NCBI GenBank assembly: GCA_036365455.1
Contig: JAWQUS010000017.1
Span: forward strand, 9,424,001-9,488,000
Reading direction: 5' to 3'
Length of the DNA stretch: 64,000 bases
From: Macrosoma leucophasiata
Lineage: Eukaryota; Arthropoda; Insecta; Lepidoptera; Hedylidae
Within the stretch, counting starts at the first letter, position 1, and each line of letters opens with the position of its first letter. Made by a program: the position numbers and the translations under genes. A model generated the notes under the pieces. The model was not told where the DNA came from, did not search any database, and worked only from the letters and a program-made list of their open reading frames with translations. Positions 47,001 through 55,782 of the stretch are shown in pieces.

Positions 47001-47169
47001 GCGACTTGGCTTCTCGCACTTCGGTCATCAGACGGCTATATCGGTCGCGGTGCAGATACGACAAATTTGACAAATTCTTCTTAGCTCTCAACGCATTATT
47101 TAAAACTTCATAGAACGCTCGCTGTGTTTCGTTCGATGCAGATTCGGATGCTGATGGTGGAGAATCCAT
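44004..47169 (-). pseudogene. Retroviral-type integrase (KRBA2/SCAND3-like) with CXC-like tail, split by an insertion
   Basis: The N-terminal part (47,169 to about 46,872) has FYEVLNNALRAKKN and KSPGSTIMKLSAKTRQRRLR, as in KRBA2-like integrases. The rest (45,382-44,004) has an H2C2 zinc finger (HTMGH...C-x2-C), then the catalytic triad: Asp in CQVDLIDMQ, Asp in LQSDNGREF and Glu in GSVERANRD, about 36 residues apart. After it come an acidic linker with eight Asp, a beta-rich segment (NDTVCVFVPALDRGPLDA) and a cysteine-rich end starting CYCKQQCATARCSC that resembles CXC DNA-binding domains. The 1,485-bp insert (45,383-46,867) has a 4-bp AACA duplication. Without it the two pieces total 1,677 nt, exactly 559 codons, in one frame. 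Such enzymes insert linear DNA into chromosomes. Confidence 0.8.
45383..46867 (+). mobile_element. Insertion inside the integrase gene, with TTATC tail
   Basis: Bounded by AACA at 45,379-45,382 and 46,868-46,871. The right end is 'cttatcttatcttatct', a short tandem tail as in some non-LTR retroelements, so it reads on the plus strand. It contains a GC-rich patch at 46,220-46,390 and otherwise AT-rich, non-coding sequence. It could be one non-autonomous element or two nested ones. No protein recognised. Confidence 0.65.
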
Positions 47170-47380
47170 GACGGTGCGGAGGGGTTTCGTACTTGGTTAG
47201 TTGTGGAACACGGTAGACAGTGGAGTATTTGATGCGTCACTGAACGGTGTTCTTCATTATATATATTTCGTGAGTCTTAGTCAGTGGGGCGTTATAGATA
47301 GTGAAATATACGATCCACCAATGAACGACGTTTTACGTTAGGTATATTCATTTCGTGAGTTCTTTCAACTTGTGGTCGGT

Positions 47381-47630
47381 TTAACTCGTAGCCGGCGCGC
47401 CGACCGTAGCAGGCAGCGGGCGCTCCTCGACTTTGCAAGCGGTCACGTTCATTATGGAAATGTACAATTGGTACACGACGAGCGCCAGGGACGTTAAATT
47501 CAAAAACACGTACAAGTGTTTACACTCGCCGCTGCTTTGCGTGCACGAAAATATCAATAGCACCCCTACTACTAAGCTACACACAAGCAGATACTGGGGG
47601 TGTTTGTGACACGGTATCGGAAACTGACCG
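47381..47630 (-). CDS. Small membrane-protein ORF (virus-like)
   Basis: The minus frame is open from about 47,630 to TAA at 47,381-47,383. It has no ATG; a GTG lies at 47,582-47,584. Two hydrophobic stretches (YLLVCSLVVGVLLIFSC and LTSLALVVYQLYISI) predict two membrane passes, separated by a Cys-containing loop. The plus strand opposite is also open, so the coding strand is not certain. Start not resolved. Confidence 0.35.
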
Positions 47631-47643
47631 TAAGATCATCTTA

Positions 47644-48033
47644 GTGTTATCAGTGGCGCTTTTGATGTGGGGTTTGCGCCGATCACGGAAACTGCCCAGC
47701 AAAAAGATATTACCACCGGCCATCTCATCGACGATGACCGCGACAGATTTTCGGCTCAAACTTCAGCCTGCCGCGACGAAAGTAGTGGACGCTAGGCCGA
47801 CGACGGCCGGAGGGACAAAGACGGGAACGGTCGTGGACGGTTTCGTGTATCCGTGTGTTAAATCTTACGCACCCTTATTCGGTTACTCAAAGTTGACCGG
47901 CTACACCACCTTCATACCGGCCCCTAATGGTGACTACATCACCGGCACTATAGCCTGCCTCAAAGATAACGAGCTGTACACACCCGCCGCCGCGCTTGTG
48001 GACAGCATACAAGCAGAGCATACAAGCACCTAA
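47644..48033 (+). CDS. Single-pass membrane protein ORF (virus-like)
   Basis: A plus frame ending at 48,033. A hydrophobic segment (IILVLSVALLMWGL, about 47,635-47,676) is followed by basic residues RRSRK and a soluble domain (DGFVYPCVKSYAPLFGY, PNGDYITGTIACLKD). The frame stays open to the left beyond the listed start without an ATG, so the start may be upstream or lost. The topology suits a type II or signal-anchor protein. Function unknown. Confidence 0.4.
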   Translation: MLSVALLMWGLRRSRKLPSKKILPPAISSTMTATDFRLKLQPAATKVVDARPTTAGGTKTGTVVDGFVYPCVKSYAPLFGYSKLTGYTTFIPAPNGDYITGTIACLKDNELYTPAAALVDSIQAEHTST

Positions 48034-48046
48034 TGAGATGTGACAA

Positions 48047-48185
48047 ATGAATTATACAGTAACGTCGTCGACACGAACCGATGACGACGCTCGAGAGCTT
48101 GCTGGCGACAACGACTCGAATGGACGCTGCTACGCCTTAGCCGTGTCTCGGGTCGCGATGAATATTAAACCAAACTTTTTTATTC
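48047..48185 (+). pseudogene. Virus-like ORF truncated by a BEL element
   Basis: ATG at 48,047 opens an acidic start (TRTDDDARELAGDND). Near 48,185 the same frame runs into BEL gag sequence, so the original C-terminus is lost. Confidence 0.35.
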
Positions 48186-49700
48186 GCCGCTCGGTCATAT
48201 TTAAAACCGTTTTAAGAAATCCACGCGCTTTAACCACTTTGCAAGAGCCGACTGAATCGTGGGGATCGATAATGATTTACCTAATTACTTCGAAATTAAA
48301 TTTAGAAACAGAAGTCGATTGGAAAAATACCAAAGGTCCCTACAGGCCGATAGAAAAATACTGTTAAACGATTTGCTTACGTTTCTCGATAATAAAGCTG
48401 ATACATTAGACATGATTAACGCGAACCATAATAAATCGTTAAATAAATCTCCTAATAATCTAAACTCAGTTAAAAATCCGCAAAAATCCGAACAGTTCCG
48501 AATACTCAGTTGCGTTTCCACTACAAACACCGGTTCAAAAAGCAAATGCGTTAACAATCATCAAACTAAACGCTTTGCTAGTTGTCTTGCATGTAACGAG
48601 AATCATGCACTATATATAGGTCGCGCCAGGTAAAAAGAACGCTGGCGGTCAAGCTGCGCATCATGTGTTTTTATTTCATTTTATGTTATTCTATGTAATA
48701 TAGTTTTCAATCTGCCTACCAATACACGAAACCGCAAGCGAAAGCTAGATCAAAAATAAACCAATAGGGCTAGTACTTTCGTGCGCGAGTGTACCGATGC
48801 GCGAACACATCCATTCTACTTTCTTCCAGCGTTCTTTTTACGTGGCGCGACCTATACGTGTCATAAGTTTTTAAATGTATCTATCAAGGACCGAACTAAA
48901 TTTGTAGACAATAAACACATATGTCTTAACTGTTTACGCGCGGATCATGCACTTTCCGATTGTTTATTCGGACCATGTAAGCAATGTCATAAGAAACATA
49001 ACACTCTTAACCGCGTATGGGCTTATGTACACCGCTTTATAATAAATCCACGTAGCTGTGTCATTCGCAAGGACGAACTGACGATGCAAACCGGTCCTCT
49101 CACAGCGGACGAGCTCGTACATTGCTAGTCAGAATGGCACAGCGTGAATCTTTTCCGCATTTATACGAATGTCTTGTTAACAATCAGCCTATGAAATCAA
49201 ATGCTAAGGAAATTAGTCTTGTTGCTGATTTAAATGTGTCTTTTAGATGGTAAAAGTCTTATTCGTATCGGTGATAGACTTGGTAATTTCTGTAGTTATA
49301 CGTATCATAAGAAGCACCCGTTGTTATTGTAATTAAACATTAATTATTCGTCTTATTAGTCAGGCGTGAACACTAGCGTTTATTTCTCGTTGGTTCAGTT
49401 AGTTTTATCTACTTACGTGAATCTTTCTGGTTATTGAATTCAAGGAACCTAGCTAGAAAAGTAGTGCGTGAATGTATTACTTGTACGCGTATGAGAGGCA
49501 AGACGTTGGTTGGAATATATGTCTTTTTTATATTATATGTTTACCACGAAGGCTATTTACTTGGAATTATTCACTGGTCTGTCTTCTGAAGACTATATTT
49601 TAGCATTAAAACAATTCATTATTCGACGAGGTAAATCAAGCGCTATTTACTTCGATAGTGGTAAAAATTTATTGGAGCTGCCAAAGAAAGCCTAGGTATA
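48186..49700 (+). pseudogene. Decayed BEL/Pao retrotransposon, plus strand
   Basis: Pieces in order: gag (VLRNPRALTTLQEPTESWG, then LLNDLLTFLDNKADTL), zinc knuckles (NKHICLNCLRADH, CKQCHKKHNTL, 48,900-49,010), then a jump to the integrase region with the zinc-binding part (49,440-49,510) and an AIYFDSGKN version of the second Asp motif (49,640-49,672). Protease, reverse transcriptase and RNase H are missing. Each piece aligns in order with the polyprotein at 50,151-55,097. Confidence 0.8.
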
Positions 49701-49719
49701 TGTATAAGGACCTTCAATG

Positions 49720-50103
49720 GGCGAGCGCGACTACTACCGAATATAATTACCGGATCTTTGTTGTATTCATTTTGTATTACATTGTTAAATCAAGTAGGTA
49801 ATAAACGCTGTGTATGTGTTTGCGTTAAATTGACGATACGCGGTTGTCGTTACGATATGGGATAATTAATTATATGCGAAAAAATACGAAATAAAAGATC
49901 TGCTGCGTTCAACATCAAAAAGTGTCTATTCATTCCATTACATGATTCGAGGAACGTAAGGGGTCGGAACAAAACTAGTGAACCAATGCGATTGTAGAGC
50001 GTCACCACTACGTCATAGTGTCATCGCTGCGATTGACCAAGCCGATGCTCCCACCAACTCGTGCGAACAACCGGTTCAAGCACGCAAAGTGTAAGCGCGA
50101 ACA
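49720..50103 (-). repeat. Candidate 3' LTR of the minus-strand BEL element
   Basis: Lies just after the polyprotein stop. On the minus strand it would begin TGTTCGCGCTTACAC at 50,103. The other LTR is absent, so the limits cannot be confirmed. Confidence 0.35.
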
Positions 50104-50150
50104 TGCCGCCGGCCTTGAAAGCAGTAGCTTTCAACCTTCTCGATAGCTCT

Positions 50151-53100
50151 TCATGCATCTTCTTGAAGAAGCGGGCAGATCTTGGCGAAACTTCGCCGAA
50201 CGACGCCCGAAGCTGTTTTTATGTCAGCCACTCTCGCGATACCATCCTTGCCCGGGATTGTAGCTAACACTCGCCCCATGCTCCATCTTAGGGGTGGAAT
50301 ATTGTCCTCCTTTATTAATACAAGCGAGTCTGTCTTCAACTCCCTCGAATCTTTGGTCCATTTCTTTCGCATCTGCAACTCAGTCACGTACCCTTTGGAC
50401 CACCGTGTCCAAAAGTGCTGGCGTAATTGCTCCGTCCTCTGATACCGGTTCAGCCGATGCGCGGATATGTCGCTGTAGTCTTCACAGGCTGGTGCAGTAA
50501 GTGGTCGACCAACCAAAAAGTGACCAGGGGTAAGAGGGCAAAGGACATTGGGATCTGAAGAAAGAGGAGATAGCGGACGGGAATTTAGGATAGATTCAAT
50601 TTGTGACAACAATGTATATAATTCCTCGAACGTGAGGCGTGCGTCTCCCATCACACGACGCAAATGATGTTTGCAAGACTTTATGCCTGCCTCCCACAGA
50701 CCACCAAAATGCGGAGAATACGGGGGAATAAATTTAAATTTTATTTGTAAACAAGATGCGAATTCAATCAAATTTGGACTACATTTGCGCAAAAAATTAG
50801 AAAAGTCATTCATCAGCCCAACAAAATTTCGTCCATTATCTGAATATATCTCTGTCGATTTACCACGGCGAGATATAAACCTTTTCAGCGCTGAATAATA
50901 TGCCTCTGTAGTAAGATCACTGACTGGTTCCAAATGTATAGCACGCGTTGCAAAACAGACAAATAGGCAAATGTATGCCTTAGACATTTTAGCGCCCCTA
51001 CCCTTACGGTTTATAATGAATACTGGCCCACAATAATCCACTCCGCATGTGTTGAAGGGAAAACTGGGAGTTATCCTTTCTTTGGGTAAGTTTCCCATAT
51101 AAGGTGTAAGAATTTTACCCTTCATACGCGTACATACAACACAAGCGTTTACTATTCGCCGAGCTAAATTTCTACCACTTAAAGGCCACCACTTTTCGCG
51201 TAAGTGGCATAGTAATGCCTGAGCTCCTGCGTGTAGCAGCTGTAAATGCTCATGTCGGAACAATAATAGAGTAAAATCATGTTTACCAGATAACAATATA
51301 GGGTGCATTTTATCATAGCTAAATTCGTTGGAATTTCTTAATCGTCCACCTACTCGTATAATTTTATTTTTGTCTAAAAATACATTTAATTTTATTAAAT
51401 TGCTATTATTTTTAACATTTGAACTATTAAGTAATAATTTGTATTCATTCGGATAACTTTCTAATTGTGACCACCTAACCAATGTCATCTCTGCTTCATG
51501 TAACTCATCAACACTAAAAACACCCGTGCGGTATTCCATTTTGTAGCGAATATTGTGTATGAAACGTAACATGTAAGCTACCGTGCGCTGTATACGTTTA
51601 TATTGCGAAAATCTATCAAACGGAAACAGTGATGAATCAGATGAATCGTGAGTTAGAAACGATGAGATAGGCGATCTTAGTTCGGGTATGTCTTCGCATG
51701 TCTCTTTTACAGTAAAATCGTTAAGTGAGTAACTATGACATCGCAAAAAACCTGGACCTTCCCACCATAAAGTGGAAGAGGCCAGTTCGTCTAAGTTCAA
51801 TCCTCGCGATGCGAGATCTGCGGGATTCTCTTTAGTACTCACATGACGCCATAAAACACCTTTAGTTATGTCATGGATTTCTGAAACTCTATTTTGCACA
51901 AATGTTTTCAATTTATTTGGTGACATGTTCAACCAGCCTAGCACTATAGTTGAATCAGTCCAAAAAACTACATTATTAAATTTGCAAAACAACGAACTAC
52001 GTACCTTATCATATAGCTTACAGCCTAATAACGCACCACACAGCTCAAGTCGCGGTATACTCGTAGGCTTCAGCGGTGCGACCTTAGCTTTAGACATGAG
52101 TAATCTAACTGATATTGTTTGGTCTGTATTTACTGTGCGTATATAAACGCAGGCACCGTATGCAGTCTGCGATGCGTCACTAAAAATATGCATTTCTATA
52201 TAACTAGGTTGACTACCTACAATGTGGCGGGGAACCCGAATACTATTGAGCTTCTTTAATGAAAAAACAAACCGGTTCCACGTTTTTGCAACATTAGATG
52301 GCACTACGTCATCCCAATCTATTTTAAGCAGCCATAACTGCTGCAACAGTACCTTTGCCATTATAATCGTAGGGCTGAGTAAACCCAGAGGATCGAAGAT
52401 TTGAGATATATTCGATAGTATAAACCTTTTCGTGATTGGTTTATTATCATTATTAAATTGCGTGTTAAAATAAAATTCATCATTGACATTATTCCAGAAT
52501 AATCCCAAAGTCTTTGTGCTTAAATTTTCATTGTTTTTAAATTCTATAAATTGATTAGGCAAATTATTGTTATCATTGCATGGAAAATTATACATCCACT
52601 TTTGAAGTGGAAAGCAACCTGAAAGTAATGCGTCTTTAACGTCGGCACATAGTTTTAAGAGAGTAGATTTATCATCATGGCCTGTTAAAAGATCGTCAAC
52701 GTAAAAATCATCCCTGATTACCCTCTGCACTTCGGGGTTAGTAGATTCGACACCCAACTGCTTCAAACATCTGACGCTCAAGAACGGCGCAGATGCGGTG
52801 CCGTAGGTAACCGTATTTAACTGATAAATACCTAATTGTTTCGAGGGATCATCACGCCATATTACCAATTGCAAATTACGTTGCGATTTATTTACCATAC
52901 AATTTCTAAACATTTTGACAACGTCTGCGCATACAACGAATGTATGTTGCCTAAACCTTAATAAAATGGAAAGTAAATCACCCTGAATCGGTGCGCCGAC
53001 TAACTGTAAATCATTAAGTGACCTTCCAGATGAAGAAGGGGCACTCGCATCAAAAACTACGCGTAACTTGATCGTAGTGTTATGTTCACGGTAAACACCG

Positions 53101-55097
53101 TGATGCGGCATGACATAACATGGGTTTTCATAACTACTAACTCGAGTCATATGACCCAAGCTTTCATATTCTCTCATAAAATTTACGTACATCTGCTTAT
53201 ATTCAGGTACAGCTTGTAACCGTTTTTCTAGCGCTAAAAATCGGCGTTCAGCTTTAGAATAGGATTCGCCCAATGCGGTAGGGGTCTCCTTAAAAGGAAT
53301 ACTGACAGTAAACCTACCTTCACTATCACGCGTAGTAGTACGAAGGAAATGCTCCTCACATGCGCGTTCAGAGTCTGTCAGTTCGTCTTTACGTTTGGGA
53401 GGCTCTTCGATTTCCCAAAACATACGCAACTGCGCGTCTAAAGTGCTACTAATGTTACAATTTATGCGTGTAACATTTCGTTGTGAATACACAACAGGGC
53501 CAGAAATAATCCACCCTAGTTTGGTGTTCTGTAGATAAGGGCCGCTAGGTAGTCTAAATTTGCCGTCACCTAAGAGGTCCCAAAACCTATCAGCACCTAT
53601 TAAGATGTCTATGTTTGTAGATTCATAAAAATGCGGATCTGCCAACCTTATGTTTGCTGGTATATTCAGCTGCGCGTTTATATTACATAAGGTTGGAATT
53701 GTAGACGTTATTTGTGATAATACAAAACACTCAATGCGCGTAGTGAATGTACTATCAATATGCGATCTAATTTCGATGCTACAAGTTTCTGAACACTGTA
53801 GCACCGAATCTCCTACACCTCTAATTTCGTGAATGGACTGTATTAATGTTGCGTTAATAAGATTAGAAAATGATTTAGTTATAAAACACCGCTGACTTCC
53901 ATTGTCTAGGAGCGCGCGCGCCTTGTGATAGGTACCGTTAGAACCGAGTACCTCGATCACAGCTGTTGATAATATAACCGTGTGCATATCTATAGATTTA
54001 TTGCGATCATTTTGCATGTGTGCCTTATTTACCTGAATCAGGGACGTATCAGTGGCGGTCAAGGACGCGTGCTCAGTATTCGCTTGCGCTCCTTCCGCAT
54101 TGCCGTGTGATTGTGACGTCTCCGCTACGATATTAGAATGAAATGCAAGCGCATGATTAATATTATCGTCGTGAAGTAATGTATTGTGTTTTTGGTTACA
54201 TTTTCTACACGGTCCATTCCTACAAGTGGTGGGTGTATGACCCGATCGTAAACAATTTTCGCATAGTTTGTGATCGCGTACTAATTTCATTTTTGATTCT
54301 AAATCACTTGTAAGAAAGGATTGACAAGAATAAAGTGGATGCGATGCATCGCATTTCAAACAGGTTTTAGTGAATCGAGATGGACGATCGTGTGGTTTAT
54401 TACTCGAAACATTGCAATGTGAGGTATAATGCGAATATGAATGTTGTTTTTTGTGATCAAATGAATGTGATTGTGAATGCCCTTTATTTTGTGAAAGTTG
54501 TAAAGTTTCAAGCATCTCCGCCCTATCTTTTAAGAATGCAAGCAAATCTGTAAGTTTAATAATTCGTTTATTCGAACTATTATCACTCGCATACAAGGTA
54601 CACTTAAAAGTCTCCCACTCGCGTTCAGTGGTTTTATCTAACTTAGACACAATTATGTAATTAATAAGCGTGTCCCATTGGTCAGTGGGTTCGCCTAGGA
54701 TTTTTAACGCACGTAAATTCTTTAATACTGTGTCAATTAATTTGCGAATACATACGGGAGATTCTCTGGTTAACGCATTAATATTAAATAAGGCTTTTAC
54801 ATGTTTGTGCACCAGAAGTCTACTATTATTGTACCTGTTTAATAATAACTCCCATGCAACGGCATAATTATCAGACGAAAACTCCAACGAATCTATTACC
54901 AACATCGCATTACCTTTTAATGCTGATTTGAGGTAATGGAACTTTTGAATATTGGTTATTCGTTTTGAATTGTGCACTAATGATGAAAAGGTATCCCTAA
55001 ACTCAAGCCAGTGTTCATAAGCACCGTCAAAGGATGGCATAGAAATAACAGGCAACTTGTAACGACATCCATATGCCGTCACATAGAATTTAATCAA
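50151..55097 (-). CDS. BEL/Pao retrotransposon polyprotein, 5'-truncated but open for 1,648 codons
   Basis: One unbroken minus-strand frame. Domains by approximate residue: gag with MPSFDGAYEHWLEF near the start; zinc knuckles 242-302; aspartic protease (ALLDNGSQRCFI) near 397; reverse transcriptase with YVDDLLTG near 798; RNase H-like FSDASQTAYGAC near 975; integrase zinc region 1280-1325; integrase Asp in YSDNGRNF near 1417 and the Glu-containing FGGLWEAGIK soon after; BEL-type C-terminal domain to the end. The usual first hundred or so residues of BEL gag and the 5' LTR are absent, with the breakpoint near 55,070. The element copies via RNA in virus-like particles when complete; this copy cannot start its own normal transcript. 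Confidence 0.9.
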   Translation of the reverse strand: MIKFYVTAYGCRYKLPVISMPSFDGAYEHWLEFRDTFSSLVHNSKRITNIQKFHYLKSALKGNAMLVIDSLEFSSDNYAVAWELLLNRYNNSRLLVHKHVKALFNINALTRESPVCIRKLIDTVLKNLRALKILGEPTDQWDTLINYIIVSKLDKTTEREWETFKCTLYASDNSSNKRIIKLTDLLAFLKDRAEMLETLQLSQNKGHSQSHSFDHKKQHSYSHYTSHCNVSSNKPHDRPSRFTKTCLKCDASHPLYSCQSFLTSDLESKMKLVRDHKLCENCLRSGHTPTTCRNGPCRKCNQKHNTLLHDDNINHALAFHSNIVAETSQSHGNAEGAQANTEHASLTATDTSLIQVNKAHMQNDRNKSIDMHTVILSTAVIEVLGSNGTYHKARALLDNGSQRCFITKSFSNLINATLIQSIHEIRGVGDSVLQCSETCSIEIRSHIDSTFTTRIECFVLSQITSTIPTLCNINAQLNIPANIRLADPHFYESTNIDILIGADRFWDLLGDGKFRLPSGPYLQNTKLGWIISGPVVYSQRNVTRINCNISSTLDAQLRMFWEIEEPPKRKDELTDSERACEEHFLRTTTRDSEGRFTVSIPFKETPTALGESYSKAERRFLALEKRLQAVPEYKQMYVNFMREYESLGHMTRVSSYENPCYVMPHHGVYREHNTTIKLRVVFDASAPSSSGRSLNDLQLVGAPIQGDLLSILLRFRQHTFVVCADVVKMFRNCMVNKSQRNLQLVIWRDDPSKQLGIYQLNTVTYGTASAPFLSVRCLKQLGVESTNPEVQRVIRDDFYVDDLLTGHDDKSTLLKLCADVKDALLSGCFPLQKWMYNFPCNDNNNLPNQFIEFKNNENLSTKTLGLFWNNVNDEFYFNTQFNNDNKPITKRFILSNISQIFDPLGLLSPTIIMAKVLLQQLWLLKIDWDDVVPSNVAKTWNRFVFSLKKLNSIRVPRHIVGSQPSYIEMHIFSDASQTAYGACVYIRTVNTDQTISVRLLMSKAKVAPLKPTSIPRLELCGALLGCKLYDKVRSSLFCKFNNVVFWTDSTIVLGWLNMSPNKLKTFVQNRVSEIHDITKGVLWRHVSTKENPADLASRGLNLDELASSTLWWEGPGFLRCHSYSLNDFTVKETCEDIPELRSPISSFLTHDSSDSSLFPFDRFSQYKRIQRTVAYMLRFIHNIRYKMEYRTGVFSVDELHEAEMTLVRWSQLESYPNEYKLLLNSSNVKNNSNLIKLNVFLDKNKIIRVGGRLRNSNEFSYDKMHPILLSGKHDFTLLLFRHEHLQLLHAGAQALLCHLREKWWPLSGRNLARRIVNACVVCTRMKGKILTPYMGNLPKERITPSFPFNTCGVDYCGPVFIINRKGRGAKMSKAYICLFVCFATRAIHLEPVSDLTTEAYYSALKRFISRRGKSTEIYSDNGRNFVGLMNDFSNFLRKCSPNLIEFASCLQIKFKFIPPYSPHFGGLWEAGIKSCKHHLRRVMGDARLTFEELYTLLSQIESILNSRPLSPLSSDPNVLCPLTPGHFLVGRPLTAPACEDYSDISAHRLNRYQRTEQLRQHFWTRWSKGYVTELQMRKKWTKDSRELKTDSLVLIKEDNIPPLRWSMGRVLATIPGKDGIARVADIKTASGVVRRSFAKICPLLQEDA

Positions 55098-55447
55098 AGC
55101 ACGATAGATATTTTTTTTTGCATATAACTATATGAATATATATCTATGTTTTATAGGTATCATAACTAAATAGTTGAGATACACTATTGGTAAGGTATGT
55201 TGAGAACCATAGGACGCTCATAAAAAATGCGAGCATAGCCACATCCCCACCGTATCCCAAATTCAGAAAAAAGGATGGATATATAAAGGGAACTAGAACT
55301 AGATGAGTCCTCGTGGCTGCGCGCGCGAGCGCGCAGCCGCGGAAAGGGTCGAGGTGAAGCCTCCTTACCCTGGCTTTCTGCCCTTGCTTGCCAAGGGCGT
55401 GATCTGAGTTAAGGGGTGGGTGTCGTGCGTGCTAGGAATCACCGGGG

Positions 55448-55448
<1 letters not shown>
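55098..55448. other. No gene; contains a GC hairpin
   Basis: 55,315-55,338 forms a perfect 10-bp stem (GGCTGCGCGC) with loop GCGA. A TATATAAAGGG box occurs at 55,280. Otherwise no supported feature. Confidence 0.5.
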
Positions 55449-55481
<33 letters not shown>

Positions 55482-55527
55482 TTTTATTTTTATTTTTTTT
55501 TATTTTTATATTATTTATTTGTTTTGT

Positions 55528-55572
<45 letters not shown>
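55449..55572 (-). repeat. Poly-A-type tail of the minus-strand Jockey LINE
   Basis: A long T run with ATTTTT interruptions on the plus strand. It marks the 3' end of the LINE to its right. Confidence 0.85.
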
Positions 55573-55573
<1 letters not shown>

Positions 55574-55782
55574 TGAGCTTTTTAACCATTCTGGCATATT
55601 CTTTTCTCGCCCCGGCTATCTTCGCACGCACAACTTACAAGGGACTTGGTGGATCTCGGAAAGTGGCGGTCGGACATAGGCTGGCGGCCTCACCGGGCGT
55701 CCAGGCTGTTAGCCAGGCGTTAGACGCATCCGGGGGGTCGCCGCTTAGTCGGGGGTCGAACCCGACTGACCGGGTTACCCGA

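Noticed and set aside
35826..48185. Assignment of the block to Polinton/Maverick, baculovirus, nudivirus or herpesvirus
   Set aside because: None of the hallmark genes of those groups (protein-primed PolB, packaging ATPase, late expression or per os factors, terminase) can be seen here. The integrase alone is not diagnostic.
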